From Streptomyces sp. NBC_00271 (GTDB lineage: Bacteria > Actinomycetota > Actinomycetes > Streptomycetales > Streptomycetaceae), in contig NZ_CP108070.1 in NCBI RefSeq assembly GCF_036178845.1, positions 6,820,001 to 6,884,000 of the forward strand: 64,000 nt of DNA. Direction: 5' to 3'. Positions 37,556 to 47,967 of the stretch are shown here, piece by piece; positions within the stretch are counted from its first letter, which is position 1; every line of letters starts with the position of its first letter. Below the pieces are notes generated by a model, which saw nothing but the letters and a program-made list of their open reading frames with translations, had not been told where the DNA came from and did not search any database. Made by a program: the position numbers and the translations under genes.

Positions 37556-37611
37556 CGGCCCTCCCTCTCGCACAGCTGCTCCCGTGCAGCCTCCAAGAAG
37601 GTAGCGCCGAG

Positions 37612-37663
37612 CACCCCCGCCTGTCATGCCCGTATCGCCATACGGTCATGACAGGTGGGGGTG
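37612..37663 (-). terminator. Strong hairpin after the quinone reductase gene
   Basis: Arms 37612-37635 and 37640-37663 pair over 24 positions with one G-U pair and one mismatch around the loop CGCC. It lies between the NmrA-like gene stop and the rarD start, so it probably separates the two transcripts. Confidence 0.75.
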
Positions 37664-37697
37664 TGGAGGGCGACGGTGCCAGGACCCCGAGGGGGAG

Positions 37698-38552
37698 TCA
37701 GCCCTTCAGCGCCGCCGCGATCGACTCGGCGACCGGCGTGGTCGGGCGGCCGGTCAGCCGGGACAGGTCGCCGCTCGTGCCCGCGAGCTCGCCCTTCTCG
37801 ATGGACGCGTCGACGCCCGCCAGGATCGCGGCGAGGGGGCCGGGCAGTCCGGCGCCGGTCAGGATGCCGGTGAGCGCCTCGACGGAGACGGCGTTGTAGA
37901 CGATCTCCTTGCCGGACCGCTCGGCCACCAGGGCGGCGTACTCGGCGAAGCTCCACGCGGTGTCGCCGCTCAGCTCGTACGTCTTGTTCTCGTGGCCCTC
38001 GCCGGTCAGCACGGCCACGGCGGCGGCCGCGTAGTCGGCGCGGGCGGCGGAGGCGACCTTGCCGTCGCCGGCGGCCTGGGTGACGGCGCCGTACTCGAGG
38101 ACCGGGGCGAGGTTCTCGGTGTAGTTCTCGTTGTACCAGCCGTTGCGCAGCAGGGCGTAGGGCACGCCCGACTCCAGGATGGCCTTCTCGGTGCCCTTGT
38201 GGTCGTCGGCGAGGGCGGCGGTGAGGGTGCCCGGGGCGCTGGTGTACGCGAAGAGCGCGACCCCGGCGGCCTTGGCGGCGTCCAGGACGACCTGGTGCTG
38301 GGCCACGCGGCCCTTGTCGAACTCGTTGCCGGAGATGAGCAGCACCTTGTCGCCGGCGGCGAAGAGGGTCCCGAAGGTCTCGGGCTCGTTGTAGTTGGCG
38401 ACCGCGAGCTTCACGCCGCGGGCCGCGAAGCCGGCGGCCTTCTCCGCGTCGCGGACGACGGCGGTGATCTGGTCGGCCGGAACCTTCTCCAGCAGTCCCT
38501 CGATGACGTGGCAGCCGAGGTGTCCGGTGGCTCCGGTGACGACGATGCTCAT
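37698..38552 (-). CDS. NmrA-like NAD(P)-dependent quinone reductase (QorB-like)
   Basis: This 284-residue atypical short-chain dehydrogenase begins with the dinucleotide-binding loop MSIVVTGATGHLGCHVIEGL. It continues with LLISGNEFDKGRVAQHQVVL and LLRNGWYNENYTENL, as in the QorB/YtfG group of NAD(P)H:quinone oxidoreductases. It is divergent from an HxlR regulator with a conserved N-terminal cysteine, a pairing known from the QorR-qor2 system of Corynebacterium. The job is probably quinone or electrophile detoxification. Confidence 0.85.
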   Translation of the reverse strand: MSIVVTGATGHLGCHVIEGLLEKVPADQITAVVRDAEKAAGFAARGVKLAVANYNEPETFGTLFAAGDKVLLISGNEFDKGRVAQHQVVLDAAKAAGVALFAYTSAPGTLTAALADDHKGTEKAILESGVPYALLRNGWYNENYTENLAPVLEYGAVTQAAGDGKVASAARADYAAAAVAVLTGEGHENKTYELSGDTAWSFAEYAALVAERSGKEIVYNAVSVEALTGILTGAGLPGPLAAILAGVDASIEKGELAGTSGDLSRLTGRPTTPVAESIAAALKG

Positions 38553-38613
38553 GACTTGGCTCCTTGTGGGGTAGGTCTGCCACTAACCCTAGGAGGTGCG
38601 CTAACTCTGCGAA

Positions 38614-38638
38614 AGTACCCACTTTGAAGTAAGGTACT
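38614..38638. promoter_or_regulatory. Candidate HxlR operator
   Basis: AGTACC (38614-38619) and GGTACT (38633-38638) flank ACTT-TG-AAGT (38621-38630), giving nested inverted repeats in the 89-base divergent gap, ending three bases before the HxlR ATG. Its AT-rich centre and position suit autoregulation plus repression of the reductase. Confidence 0.5.
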
Positions 38639-38641
38639 GGC

Positions 38642-39106
38642 ATGGGAGTAAGTGCAGAGGTATCCACCGACACCCCGGCCGCGTCCAAGCCCGCGGCCGT
38701 CTCCAGGCCCGCGGCCGTCTCCAAGTACGACACGGGCGAGGCGATGTGCCCGTACCGCCTCGTCCTGGAGCACGTCACCAGCCGCTGGGGTGTGCTCGTA
38801 CTGATCGAGCTCCTCGACCGTCCCTACCGCTTCAGCGAGCTGCGCCGGGCGATCGGCCGGGTCAGCGAGAAGATGCTCACCCAGACCCTCCAGACGCTGG
38901 AGCGCGACGGTCTTGTCCACCGTGACGCGAAGCCCGTGATCCCGCCCCGCGTCGACTACTCGCTCACCGAACTGGGCCGCGAGGCCGCCGAGCAGGTGCG
39001 CGCGCTGGCCGTCTGGACCAAGGACCGGATGGACGACGTCGAGAAGTCCCGCCACGCATACGACGAGGCCCGGGTGTCAGCCACCCGGGCCCCTGGAACT
39101 TCCTGA
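38642..39106 (+). CDS. HxlR-family redox-type transcriptional regulator
   Basis: This 154-residue protein has the HxlR winged helix: CPYRLVLEHVTSRWGVLVLI, then RFSELRRAIGRVSEKMLTQT and LERDGLVHRDA. The cysteine at residue 36, in AMCPYR, matches the conserved sensor cysteine of QorR, YodB and HypR, which respond to quinones and oxidants. A 30-residue Ala/Pro/Ser stretch with PAAVSRPAAVSK precedes it. It is divergent from a quinone reductase gene, its likely target. There is no good ribosome-binding site before ATG 38642. Confidence 0.87.
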   Translation: MGVSAEVSTDTPAASKPAAVSRPAAVSKYDTGEAMCPYRLVLEHVTSRWGVLVLIELLDRPYRFSELRRAIGRVSEKMLTQTLQTLERDGLVHRDAKPVIPPRVDYSLTELGREAAEQVRALAVWTKDRMDDVEKSRHAYDEARVSATRAPGTS

Positions 39107-39128
39107 ACGCCTCGAACGGTCGGCTCGC

Positions 39129-40200
39129 TCAGCCGACGACCGTCCAGGTGTCCCCGCCCGCGAGGAGCGTGGCGAGGTCGCCCTTGCCGTTCTGTTCGAT
39201 GGCCGTGTCGAGCTGGTCGGCCATCTGGGTGTCGTAGACCGGCCGTTCCACGGAGCGCAGGACACCGATCGGGGTGTGGTGCAGGGTGTCCGGGTCGGCG
39301 AGCCGGGAGAGCGCGAAGGCCGTGGTCGGGGACGCGGCGTGCGCGTCGTGGACCAGGATCTGCGCCTCGTTCTCCGGGGTGACGGCGACGACCTTCAGGT
39401 CACCGGTCAGCTGATCCCGTACGACACCCTTGGCGCCGTCCGCGCCGAAGCGGATCTGCTGCCCGTGTTCGAGGCGGATCACCGCCTCCTCGGCCTGCTG
39501 CTTGTCCTTGAGGACCTCGAAGGCGCCGTCGTTGAAGATGTTGCAGTTCTGGTAGATCTCCACCAGTGCCGTGCCCGGGTGGGCGGCGGCCTGCCGCAGT
39601 ACGTCGGTGAGGTGCTTGCGGTCGGAGTCCACGGTCCGGGCCACGAAGGACGCCTCCGCGCCGATGGCCAGGGACACCGGGTTGAAGGGCGCGTCCAGCG
39701 AGCCCATCGGCGTCGACTTGGTGATCTTGCCGACCTCGGAGGTCGGCGAGTACTGGCCCTTGGTGAGGCCGTAGATCCGGTTGTTGAACAGCAGGATCTT
39801 CAGGTTCACGTTGCGACGCAGCGCGTGGATCAGATGGTTGCCGCCGATGGAGAGGGCGTCCCCGTCACCGGTCACCACCCACACGCTCAGGTCCCGCCTG
39901 CTGGAGGCGAGGCCCGTCGCGATGGCGGGCGCGCGGCCGTGGATGGAGTGCATGCCGTACGTGTTCATGTAGTACGGGAAGCGGGACGAGCAGCCGATGC
40001 CCGACACGAAGACGATGTTCTCCTTGGCGAGGCCGAGCTCGGGCATGAAGCCCTGCACGGCGGCCAGGACCGCGTAGTCACCGCAACCGGGGCACCAGCG
40101 CACTTCCTGATCGGACTTGAAGTCCTTCATGGACTGCCTGGCCTCGGCCTTGGGCACCAGGGTGAGGGCCTCGATCGTGTCCGCGCTTCCTGTGGTCGTC

Positions 40201-40208
<8 letters not shown>
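39129..40208 (-). CDS. korB: 2-oxoacid:ferredoxin oxidoreductase, beta subunit
   Basis: KorB is the thiamine-diphosphate subunit of 2-oxoglutarate:ferredoxin oxidoreductase, which oxidises 2-oxoglutarate to succinyl-CoA with ferredoxin. The 359-residue protein has the WCPGCGDYAVLAAVQGF segment (C39, C42), C73 in GIGCSSRFPYY and the TPP motif WVVTGDGDALSIGGNHLIHA, followed by ILLFNNRIYGLTKGQYSPTS. The C-terminal half lacks an extra ferredoxin domain. Its ATG overlaps the korA stop by eight bases. The 2-oxoglutarate assignment follows the actinobacterial family. Confidence 0.92.
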
Positions 40209-42132
<1,924 letters not shown>

Positions 42133-42457
42133 TTAACTGGACCTCCTTCGAGGCGGCTGTCTGGGAGCGGCCTTCCCGCAGGCCTTCCCGGGATCAACCC
42201 TACGTCTGTAAGGGTCGCCTTCCCTCGGCCGTTCGCATGATGGACACCATTTTGAGATGGTTCGACGCCCTGACTTGTCATGACTTACTCGCCCCCGACG
42301 CTGCTCTGGAAGACGCTTCTACCTCATCCTTTGGTTCTCGTGCCGGTCTCGCGCCGCTCTGGTGCCGTGTCGGGCCCCCGGTTCTTCGGCCCCCGGCCTT
42401 CGAGGGCGATTCCGTTCGGCCGACCCAGTGCGTTTCGGCTGCCCCAGTGTCAGTCCC
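42133..42457. other. Gene-free spacer upstream of korA
   Basis: No gene is supported. The 325 bases lie between the response-regulator stop and the korA start, both on the minus strand, and should hold the korA promoter. On the minus strand TAGGGT (near 42200) could be a -10 element, but no good -35 was found. Confidence 0.4.
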
Positions 42458-43117
42458 TCAGGAGTTCAGATAGGTGAGGACCGCGAGAACACGCCGATGA
42501 TCGCCGTCGCTCGGGGAAAGCCCGAGTTTCAGAAAGATATTGCTGACGTGTTTCTCGACCGCTCCGTCACTCACCACGAGCTGCCGTGCGATCGCCGAGT
42601 TGGTGCGTCCCTCGGCCATAAGTCCTAGGACCTCCCGCTCCCGCGGGGTGAGCCCGGCCAGTACGTCCTGCTTACGGCTGCGCCCGAGCAGCTGCGCGAC
42701 CACCTCCGGGTCCAGAGCGGTACCCCCCCGGGCCACCCGCACCACCGCGTCCACGAACTCGCGCACCTCCGCGACGCGGTCCTTGAGCAGGTAGCCGACG
42801 CCGCGGCTCGAACCGGCCAGCAGTTCGGTGGCGTAGCGCTCCTCCACGTACTGCGACAGCACCAGCACCCCCACTCCCGGGTGCTGCTTGCGCAGCTGCA
42901 CGGCGGCCTTCACGCCCTCGTCGGTGTGCGTCGGCGGCATCCGTACGTCGGCGACCACGACGTCCGGCAGCGAGTCCTGGGCCGCCAGGTCGGTGATGGT
43001 CTTGATCAGCGCGTCGCCGTCTCCGACACCGGCCACGACGTCGTGCCCGCGGTCGGTCAACAACCGGGTCAGGCCCTCCCTGAGCAGCACTGAATCCTCG
43101 GCGATGACCACCCGCAC
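42458..43117 (-). CDS. NarL/LuxR-family response regulator
   Basis: This 219-residue regulator has a receiver domain with VVIAEDSVLLREGLTRLLTD, phosphoacceptor D57 in VVVADVRMPPTHTDEG, and LVLSQYVEERYATELL. The C-terminal LuxR-type HTH reads LTPREREVLGLMAEGRTNSA and VEKHVSNIFLKLGL. GTG 43117 is chosen because GGAGGACAGG precedes it; GTG 43129 is an alternative. Two co-oriented sensor kinases lie upstream, so it is the probable partner of one or both. Confidence 0.92.
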   Translation of the reverse strand: MRVVIAEDSVLLREGLTRLLTDRGHDVVAGVGDGDALIKTITDLAAQDSLPDVVVADVRMPPTHTDEGVKAAVQLRKQHPGVGVLVLSQYVEERYATELLAGSSRGVGYLLKDRVAEVREFVDAVVRVARGGTALDPEVVAQLLGRSRKQDVLAGLTPREREVLGLMAEGRTNSAIARQLVVSDGAVEKHVSNIFLKLGLSPSDGDHRRVLAVLTYLNS

Positions 43118-43621
43118 CCTGTCCTCCACGATTCTCGGCCCCCCACACCATTCCCCGACCCACGTCGGCCGCGTCCCCGCCCCTACATCAGCCCACAGCA
43201 TCCCAGCATTCGGACCCACCTGCCCCCGAGCAAGGGGAATCAAGGGAAATCAGGGGGAGGGGGAAGGGGGAATACGGGGGGGCGCACTTTTGGCTCCGGG
43301 GTGGGGCTTAGGGGGCGGGGATTTCGGGCTGGCGGTGGGGAGCAGGGGGCGGGGGCGGAGCTCCGTCGGAGTTGGGGCCGAGCCCCCGCGCGCGGGGGTT
43401 TGGGGCTGCGCCCGGCGGGGTGCGGGGCGCAGCCCCATGGGGGTCAGAGGTGACGCTTGTGGTGGGGTGCGGGGCAGTTGCCCCGCGGAGGCCAGGGGCA
43501 GCGCCCCCGGCGGGGCGCAGGGGCGGAGCCCCGCCGGGGGTTCGGGGGCGGAGCCCCCGGGGATGGGACGGGTAGGGGCGGCGGGGGCGAGAGACACCCC
43601 ACCCCACCCCCCGGCCCCCAC
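43118..43621. repeat. 504-base spacer filled with GC palindromes
   Basis: No gene is supported. The stretch separates a sensor kinase from the response regulator. From about 43280 it consists largely of G-rich palindromes such as GGGGCGGAGCCCC, GGGGCAGTTGCCCC and GGGGCGCAGCCCC. Bases 43545-43590 repeat 17878-17922 in inverted orientation with one substitution and one indel. The hairpins may reduce readthrough from the kinase gene. Confidence 0.7.
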
Positions 43622-44977
43622 TCACCCCCGCCAGGGCAACTCCGCAGTGATCCGACTGGGCCCACCCACGGGAGAGTCCACCACCAGAACCCCGTCCACC
43701 GCATCGAGCCGCTCCGCCAGCCCCGCAAGCCCGGACCCACCGGAAACATCGGCCCCACCCACACCATCGTCGACAACCTGAAGCATCAACCGGTTCTCGA
43801 CCCGCCACACATCGACCGTGGCCCGCGTCGCCCGCGCATGCTTACTGACGTTCTGCAGCAGCTCGGAGACGGTGAAGTACGCGATCCCCTCGATCGCCGG
43901 CGCCGGCCGAGCGGGCAGATCCACATCCACCTGCACCGGCACGGTGCACCGCGAGGCCACGGAAGACAACGCCGCATCCAACCCACGATCGGTCAGCACG
44001 GCCGGATGAATCCCCCGCGCCAGATCCCGCAGCTCCTGCAACGCCGTCTTCACCTCACCGTGCGCCTCGTCCACCATCCGCGCCGCGGCCTGCGGATCCT
44101 CGGTGAGCTTCTCCTTGGCCAGACCGAGCCCCATCGCGAGATTGACGAGCCGCGCCTGCGCTCCGTCGTGCAGATCCCGCTCGATGCGCCGCAGGTCCGC
44201 CGCGGCAGTGTCGATCACGACCCCCCGGTCCGACTCCAGCTCGACCACCCGGCTCGCCAGCCGCGACGGCCCGAGCAGCCCCGCCACCATCACCCGGTCC
44301 ACCGTGGTCAGCGCCCGCACGATCCACGGCGTGGCCATCGTGATCAGCAGCCCCAGCAGCGCGGTGACGGTGATCTCGAAGGGGTTGTCCAGGTAGATAA
44401 GGTGCGCGCCGTCGCCGTAGAGCTGGAGGCCGCCCTGCCCGCCGTACACCGGGAAGAGCCAGAACCACAGCGGATACGTCAGCATCGCCCAGCCGTACGC
44501 CCAGAAGGTCAGCGCCACCACGAACGAGAACACCGACCACGGGAACTGCACCACCGAGTACAGCAGATGCCGCCACGCCGAACCGTTCTTGAGGATCGCC
44601 CCCATCCACGCCAGCGCCCCGTGCTTGCGCACCCGCAGGGGCTCCGGCGCGGCCACCTCGATCCCGAGCAACCCGCGCGCCCGCGCCCGCTCCAGCGCGC
44701 CGAACCCCAGGACACCGGCGAGGGCCGCGGCGAGCACCGGGATCCCCAGGAAGGTGATCAGCAGGCCCATGCCGAGCGAGAACATCGTGACGGCGAACGT
44801 GAACATGAGGATGCCGAGCGGCAGGCTCGACATCACGTAACCGAACTCGCGCCAGCTGCGCGCCTCGATCGGCGCCCGCAGCGGTGTCGGGAGACGGTGC
44901 CGCCGCTCCTCGGCACCCGCCTCGTGGAATCCGGGCCCGCTCGGGTACCCGTACCCCTGTCCGTACTCCGTCGCCAT
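43622..44977 (-). CDS. Sensor histidine kinase (HisKA_3), second paralogue
   Basis: This 451-residue kinase has a cytoplasmic N-terminus and about five hydrophobic segments between residues 50 and 225 (part of the YpdA-like DUF1700-type sensor region). Its HisKA_3 box has H270 in IERDLHDGAQARLVNLAMGL. A C-terminal ATPase domain follows, with SELLQNVSKHARA (N-box) and VVDDGVGGADVSGGSGLAGL. It is closely related to the kinase at 45238-46530, nearly identical around the H-box and the loop AVLTDRGLDAALSSVASRCT. The only response regulator in reach is 42458-43117. Confidence 0.9.
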   Translation of the reverse strand: MATEYGQGYGYPSGPGFHEAGAEERRHRLPTPLRAPIEARSWREFGYVMSSLPLGILMFTFAVTMFSLGMGLLITFLGIPVLAAALAGVLGFGALERARARGLLGIEVAAPEPLRVRKHGALAWMGAILKNGSAWRHLLYSVVQFPWSVFSFVVALTFWAYGWAMLTYPLWFWLFPVYGGQGGLQLYGDGAHLIYLDNPFEITVTALLGLLITMATPWIVRALTTVDRVMVAGLLGPSRLASRVVELESDRGVVIDTAAADLRRIERDLHDGAQARLVNLAMGLGLAKEKLTEDPQAAARMVDEAHGEVKTALQELRDLARGIHPAVLTDRGLDAALSSVASRCTVPVQVDVDLPARPAPAIEGIAYFTVSELLQNVSKHARATRATVDVWRVENRLMLQVVDDGVGGADVSGGSGLAGLAERLDAVDGVLVVDSPVGGPSRITAELPWRG

Positions 44978-45182
44978 CGGTCTCGTCCGTTCTGCTCGTC
45001 CTGCTCGTCGGTTCGTACTCCCACCCTGCTGTTCTCGGCCCTTGCCGACCATGGAGCGGGTCGGCGTCTTGGGACGGGGGTTTTCCCTACCTCGAAGCCG
45101 GACGGAAGCCGAATACCGACGGCCCCAGCCAAGGCGAACGCGCCAAGGCGGACCCGCACAGGTCACCCCGTAGGCCGCCCCC

Positions 45183-45254
45183 GTCAGCCCCGCCCGTCCC
45201 ATCAGCCCCGCCCGTCCCGTCAGCCCCGCCCGTCCCGTCAGCCCCGCCCGTCCC
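45183..45254. repeat. Four 18-bp tandem repeats at the kinase 3' end
   Basis: GTCAGCCCCGCCCGTCCC occurs four times in tandem (the second copy begins with A). The last copy contains the stop codon of the upstream kinase gene (45238-45240). Repeat number may vary between strains. Confidence 0.85.
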
Positions 45255-46530
45255 CCCGGTCCCGCCAAGGCAGCTCCGCCGTGATGGTGGTCGGGCCGCC
45301 GGGCGGTGAGTCGATGATGAACAGTCCGTCCACCGCGCCCAGCCGGTCCGCGAGCCCCGCCATCCCCGTACCGCCGTCGAGGGCGGCCCCACCGCGCCCG
45401 TCGTCCTGGACCTGGATGAGCAGCCGCTCGTCCGTCCGCCACACGTCGACGGACGCGGAGCGCGCCCCGCTGTGCTTGCTGACGTTCTGCAACAGCTCGG
45501 ACACGGTGAAGTAGGCGATGCCCTCGATGGCGGCGGCCGGTCTCGTCGGGAGGTCGGCCGTCACCTTCACCGGCACGGTGCAGCGCGAGGCGACCGACGA
45601 CAGCGCCGCGTCGAGGCCCCGGTCGGTGAGGACCGCGGGATGGATGCCGCGGGCCAGATCGCGCAGCTCCTGCAGGGCCAGCTTCACCTCGCCGTGCGCC
45701 TCGTCGACCATGGCCGCGACGGTCTCGTCGGCCTGCCCTTCGAGGATCTTCTCCTTGGCCAGACCGAGCCCCATCGCGAGGTTGACGAGCCGCGCCTGCG
45801 CCCCGTCGTGCAGGTCCCGTTCGATGCGCCGCAGGTCCGCCGCGGCCGTGTCGACCACGACCCCCCGGTCCGACTCCAGCTCGGCGATGCGCCGCTCCAA
45901 CTCGTCCGAGGGCGACAGCAGCCCGCGCACCATGGCCCGGTCCACGTTCGTCAGCCCCCGCGCGAGGAACGGCAGTACCGGCCACAGCAGGAACAACGAC
46001 GTCAGCGTGACCGTGAACGTGACGATGCCCCACGGCAGCCGGATGAAGTCGTACAGCACGGTCCGCCAGGCCACCGGGTCCCGCAGGCTCGACCACAACC
46101 AGGGGAAGAAGCCCGTCCCGCGCACCGGCATCGGGCTCGGCTCGTCGATCCGCACGCCGAGCAGCTTGCGCGCCCGCGCCCGCTCCATCCGGCCCAGCAG
46201 CCGTGTGCCCCGCAGCCCGCCCGCGAGCAGCGGCAGCCCGATCGCCGTCACGGCCAGCCCCGTGCCCGTGGAGACCAGCGTCACGACGTACACGAAGCCG
46301 AAGATCGAGACCGGCAGATTGGCGAGGAGGTGCGCGATCTCCTTCCACGTCTGCCGGCCGAGTGCGAAGCGTGGGGGAGGCAGCCGGTCGCTGTCGGCCG
46401 ACTCGTCCGGTACATCGTGTGCATCTGGTACATCCGGTACACCCGGTACACCCGGTATGTCCGGTGCTTGCGGCGTGTCCGACGGGCCGAGGGGGCCGAG
46501 CGGGCCGGCAGGGATGATGCGTTCGGTCAT
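45238..46530 (-). CDS. Sensor histidine kinase (HisKA_3), first paralogue
   Basis: This 430-residue kinase has a Pro/Asp-rich N-terminus with PGVPDVPDAHDVP repeats (encoded by 9-base units), several membrane segments between residues 70 and 190, and H241 in IERDLHDGAQARLVNLAMGL. The ATPase domain shows SELLQNVSKHSGARSASVD and VQDDGRGGAALDGGTGMAGL. It is co-oriented with its paralogue and with the response regulator, and divergent from nuoA of the second cluster. The stimulus is unknown. Confidence 0.9.
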   Translation of the reverse strand: MTERIIPAGPLGPLGPSDTPQAPDIPGVPGVPDVPDAHDVPDESADSDRLPPPRFALGRQTWKEIAHLLANLPVSIFGFVYVVTLVSTGTGLAVTAIGLPLLAGGLRGTRLLGRMERARARKLLGVRIDEPSPMPVRGTGFFPWLWSSLRDPVAWRTVLYDFIRLPWGIVTFTVTLTSLFLLWPVLPFLARGLTNVDRAMVRGLLSPSDELERRIAELESDRGVVVDTAAADLRRIERDLHDGAQARLVNLAMGLGLAKEKILEGQADETVAAMVDEAHGEVKLALQELRDLARGIHPAVLTDRGLDAALSSVASRCTVPVKVTADLPTRPAAAIEGIAYFTVSELLQNVSKHSGARSASVDVWRTDERLLIQVQDDGRGGAALDGGTGMAGLADRLGAVDGLFIIDSPPGGPTTITAELPWRDRGDGRG

Positions 46531-46912
46531 ATTCGCTAGCCTGCCCGGCGGCGAGCCGCCGCGCCATGAGGTCGACCGCCACGATCCACTGGGGAAAACC
46601 CCACCCCTTGAGGTGAAAGCGAAGGCCGCCGGGCGGTGTACCTGGATGTGCTCGCGAGGTGAAATGGGAAGTGACCGCGAGGTGCGGACGGGAACCCGGT
46701 GACACGTGAGCCGGGCGAGTGCGCGAACCCGGCGACGGGCGAGGCGGACGAGTCCGTGACATGTCCCCGATAGCCAATGCGTGACGGGCTGCTTACCGTC
46801 TCTTTAGCAGGCCCTAGACTCCCGTCCGTACAGATCGTCGAACGGGGCGCATCACAGCGTGCGCGACGGGGCGTGCGCCGGGCGCAACGAGGTCAGGGAG
46901 TGAGGGGCTGAC
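46531..46912. promoter_or_regulatory. Divergent region with promoter for the second nuo cluster
   Basis: No gene is supported. On the plus strand TTACCG (46793-46798) and TAGACT (46815-46820), 16 bases apart, resemble a vegetative promoter and would give a leader of about 85 bases before nuoA. The sensor kinase reads away on the other strand. Confidence 0.45.
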
Positions 46913-47326
46913 GTGCCGGAACCGACCGTTGTCACGGCAACCGGGGCCGTCGTCGCGGCGAGCTACTTCCAGTCGTACTCGGTCGTCGGACTGCTCGTCG
47001 TCGTCGGCGTGCTCTTCGTCGCCGTCGCCTTCGGGGCGGGCCGCCTGCTGCGGCCGGTGGTCCCGACCCCCGAGAAACTCCTGACGTACGAGTGCGGCGT
47101 CGACCCCGTCGGCGAGGGCTGGGCCCACACCCAGGTCCGCTACTACGTCTACGCCTTCCTCTACGTCATCTTCGCCGTCGACTCGATCTTCCTCTTCCCC
47201 TGGGCGACCGTCTTCGCCGCGCCCGGCTACGGCGCGGCCACCCTCGTGGAGATGTTCATCTTCCTCGGCTTTCTGGCCGTGGGCCTGCTGTACGCATACA
47301 AGAAGGGCGTCCTGACATGGACGTGA
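46913..47326 (+). CDS. nuoA: NADH-quinone oxidoreductase subunit A, second cluster
   Basis: NuoA is a small three-helix membrane subunit near the quinone cavity. The 137-residue protein has the conserved loop [20 protein letters not shown] with its cysteine and the acidic helix [16 protein letters not shown], plus [20 protein letters not shown]. The start is GTG 46913 after GAGGGG. It opens a ten-gene, tightly overlapping cluster that lacks nuoD, E, F and G. Confidence 0.95.
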   Translation: MPEPTVVTATGAVVAASYFQSYSVVGLLVVVGVLFVAVAFGAGRLLRPVVPTPEKLLTYECGVDPVGEGWAHTQVRYYVYAFLYVIFAVDSIFLFPWATVFAAPGYGAATLVEMFIFLGFLAVGLLYAYKKGVLTWT

Positions 47327-47967
47327 CCCCCTCGGACGTGACCCCCTCGACGCCCTCCGAGTCGGCGCCGCTGCCCGAGCCGCTGCTGCCCGAACCGGTG
47401 CTGCTTCCCGAGCCGAAGCGGCTCGGTGTGCTCTCCCGGCTGGCTCCGGAGCCGATGAAGGTGGTCCTGAACTGGGGCCGCCGCTACTCGCTCTGGGTCT
47501 TCAACTTCGGCCTCGCCTGCTGCGCGATCGAGTTCATCGCCGCGTCGATGGCCCGCCACGACTTCATCCGGCTCGGCGTGATCCCGTTCGCACCGGGTCC
47601 GCGCCAGGCCGACCTGATGGTCGTCTCCGGCACGGTCACGGACAAGATGGCCCCGGCCGTCAAGCGCCTCTACGAGCAGATGCCCGAGCCGAAGTACGTC
47701 ATCTCCTTCGGCGCGTGCTCCAACTGCGGCGGCCCGTACTGGGACTCCTACTCCGTCACCAAGGGCGTCGACCAGATCATCCCGGTGGACGTCTACGTCC
47801 CCGGGTGCCCGCCCCGCCCCGAAGCGCTGCTGCAGGGCATCCTCAAGCTTCAGGAGAAGATCGCCCGGGAGTCGCTGGGGGAGCGCTACAGCTCCTCGCC
47901 GCGTCCGTCGGCCGCCGCCCTCCAGAGCGACCTGGTGCGTCCGCCCGCCGTGGGGGAGGACCGATGA
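47317..47967 (+). CDS. nuoB: NADH-quinone oxidoreductase subunit B, second cluster
   Basis: NuoB carries cluster N2, the last electron carrier before quinone. The 216-residue protein retains the expected cysteines: C68/C69 in [11 protein letters not shown]134 in [11 protein letters not shown] (C137 is extra) and C164 in [11 protein letters not shown]. So the site for N2 is intact. The first 35 residues are a Pro/Glu-rich extension. The start ATG overlaps nuoA by ten bases, and the stop overlaps the nuoC ATG. Confidence 0.95.
   Translation: MDVTPSDVTPSTPSESAPLPEPLLPEPVLLPEPKRLGVLSRLAPEPMKVVLNWGRRYSLWVFNFGLACCAIEFIAASMARHDFIRLGVIPFAPGPRQADLMVVSGTVTDKMAPAVKRLYEQMPEPKYVISFGACSNCGGPYWDSYSVTKGVDQIIPVDVYVPGCPPRPEALLQGILKLQEKIARESLGERYSSSPRPSAAALQSDLVRPPAVGEDR

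Noticed and set aside
43622..46777. A continuous 1051-codon minus-strand frame through both sensor kinases
   Set aside because: The first kinase is coded in another frame (45238-46530). The long frame only reads through GC-rich sequence without stops and is not one protein.
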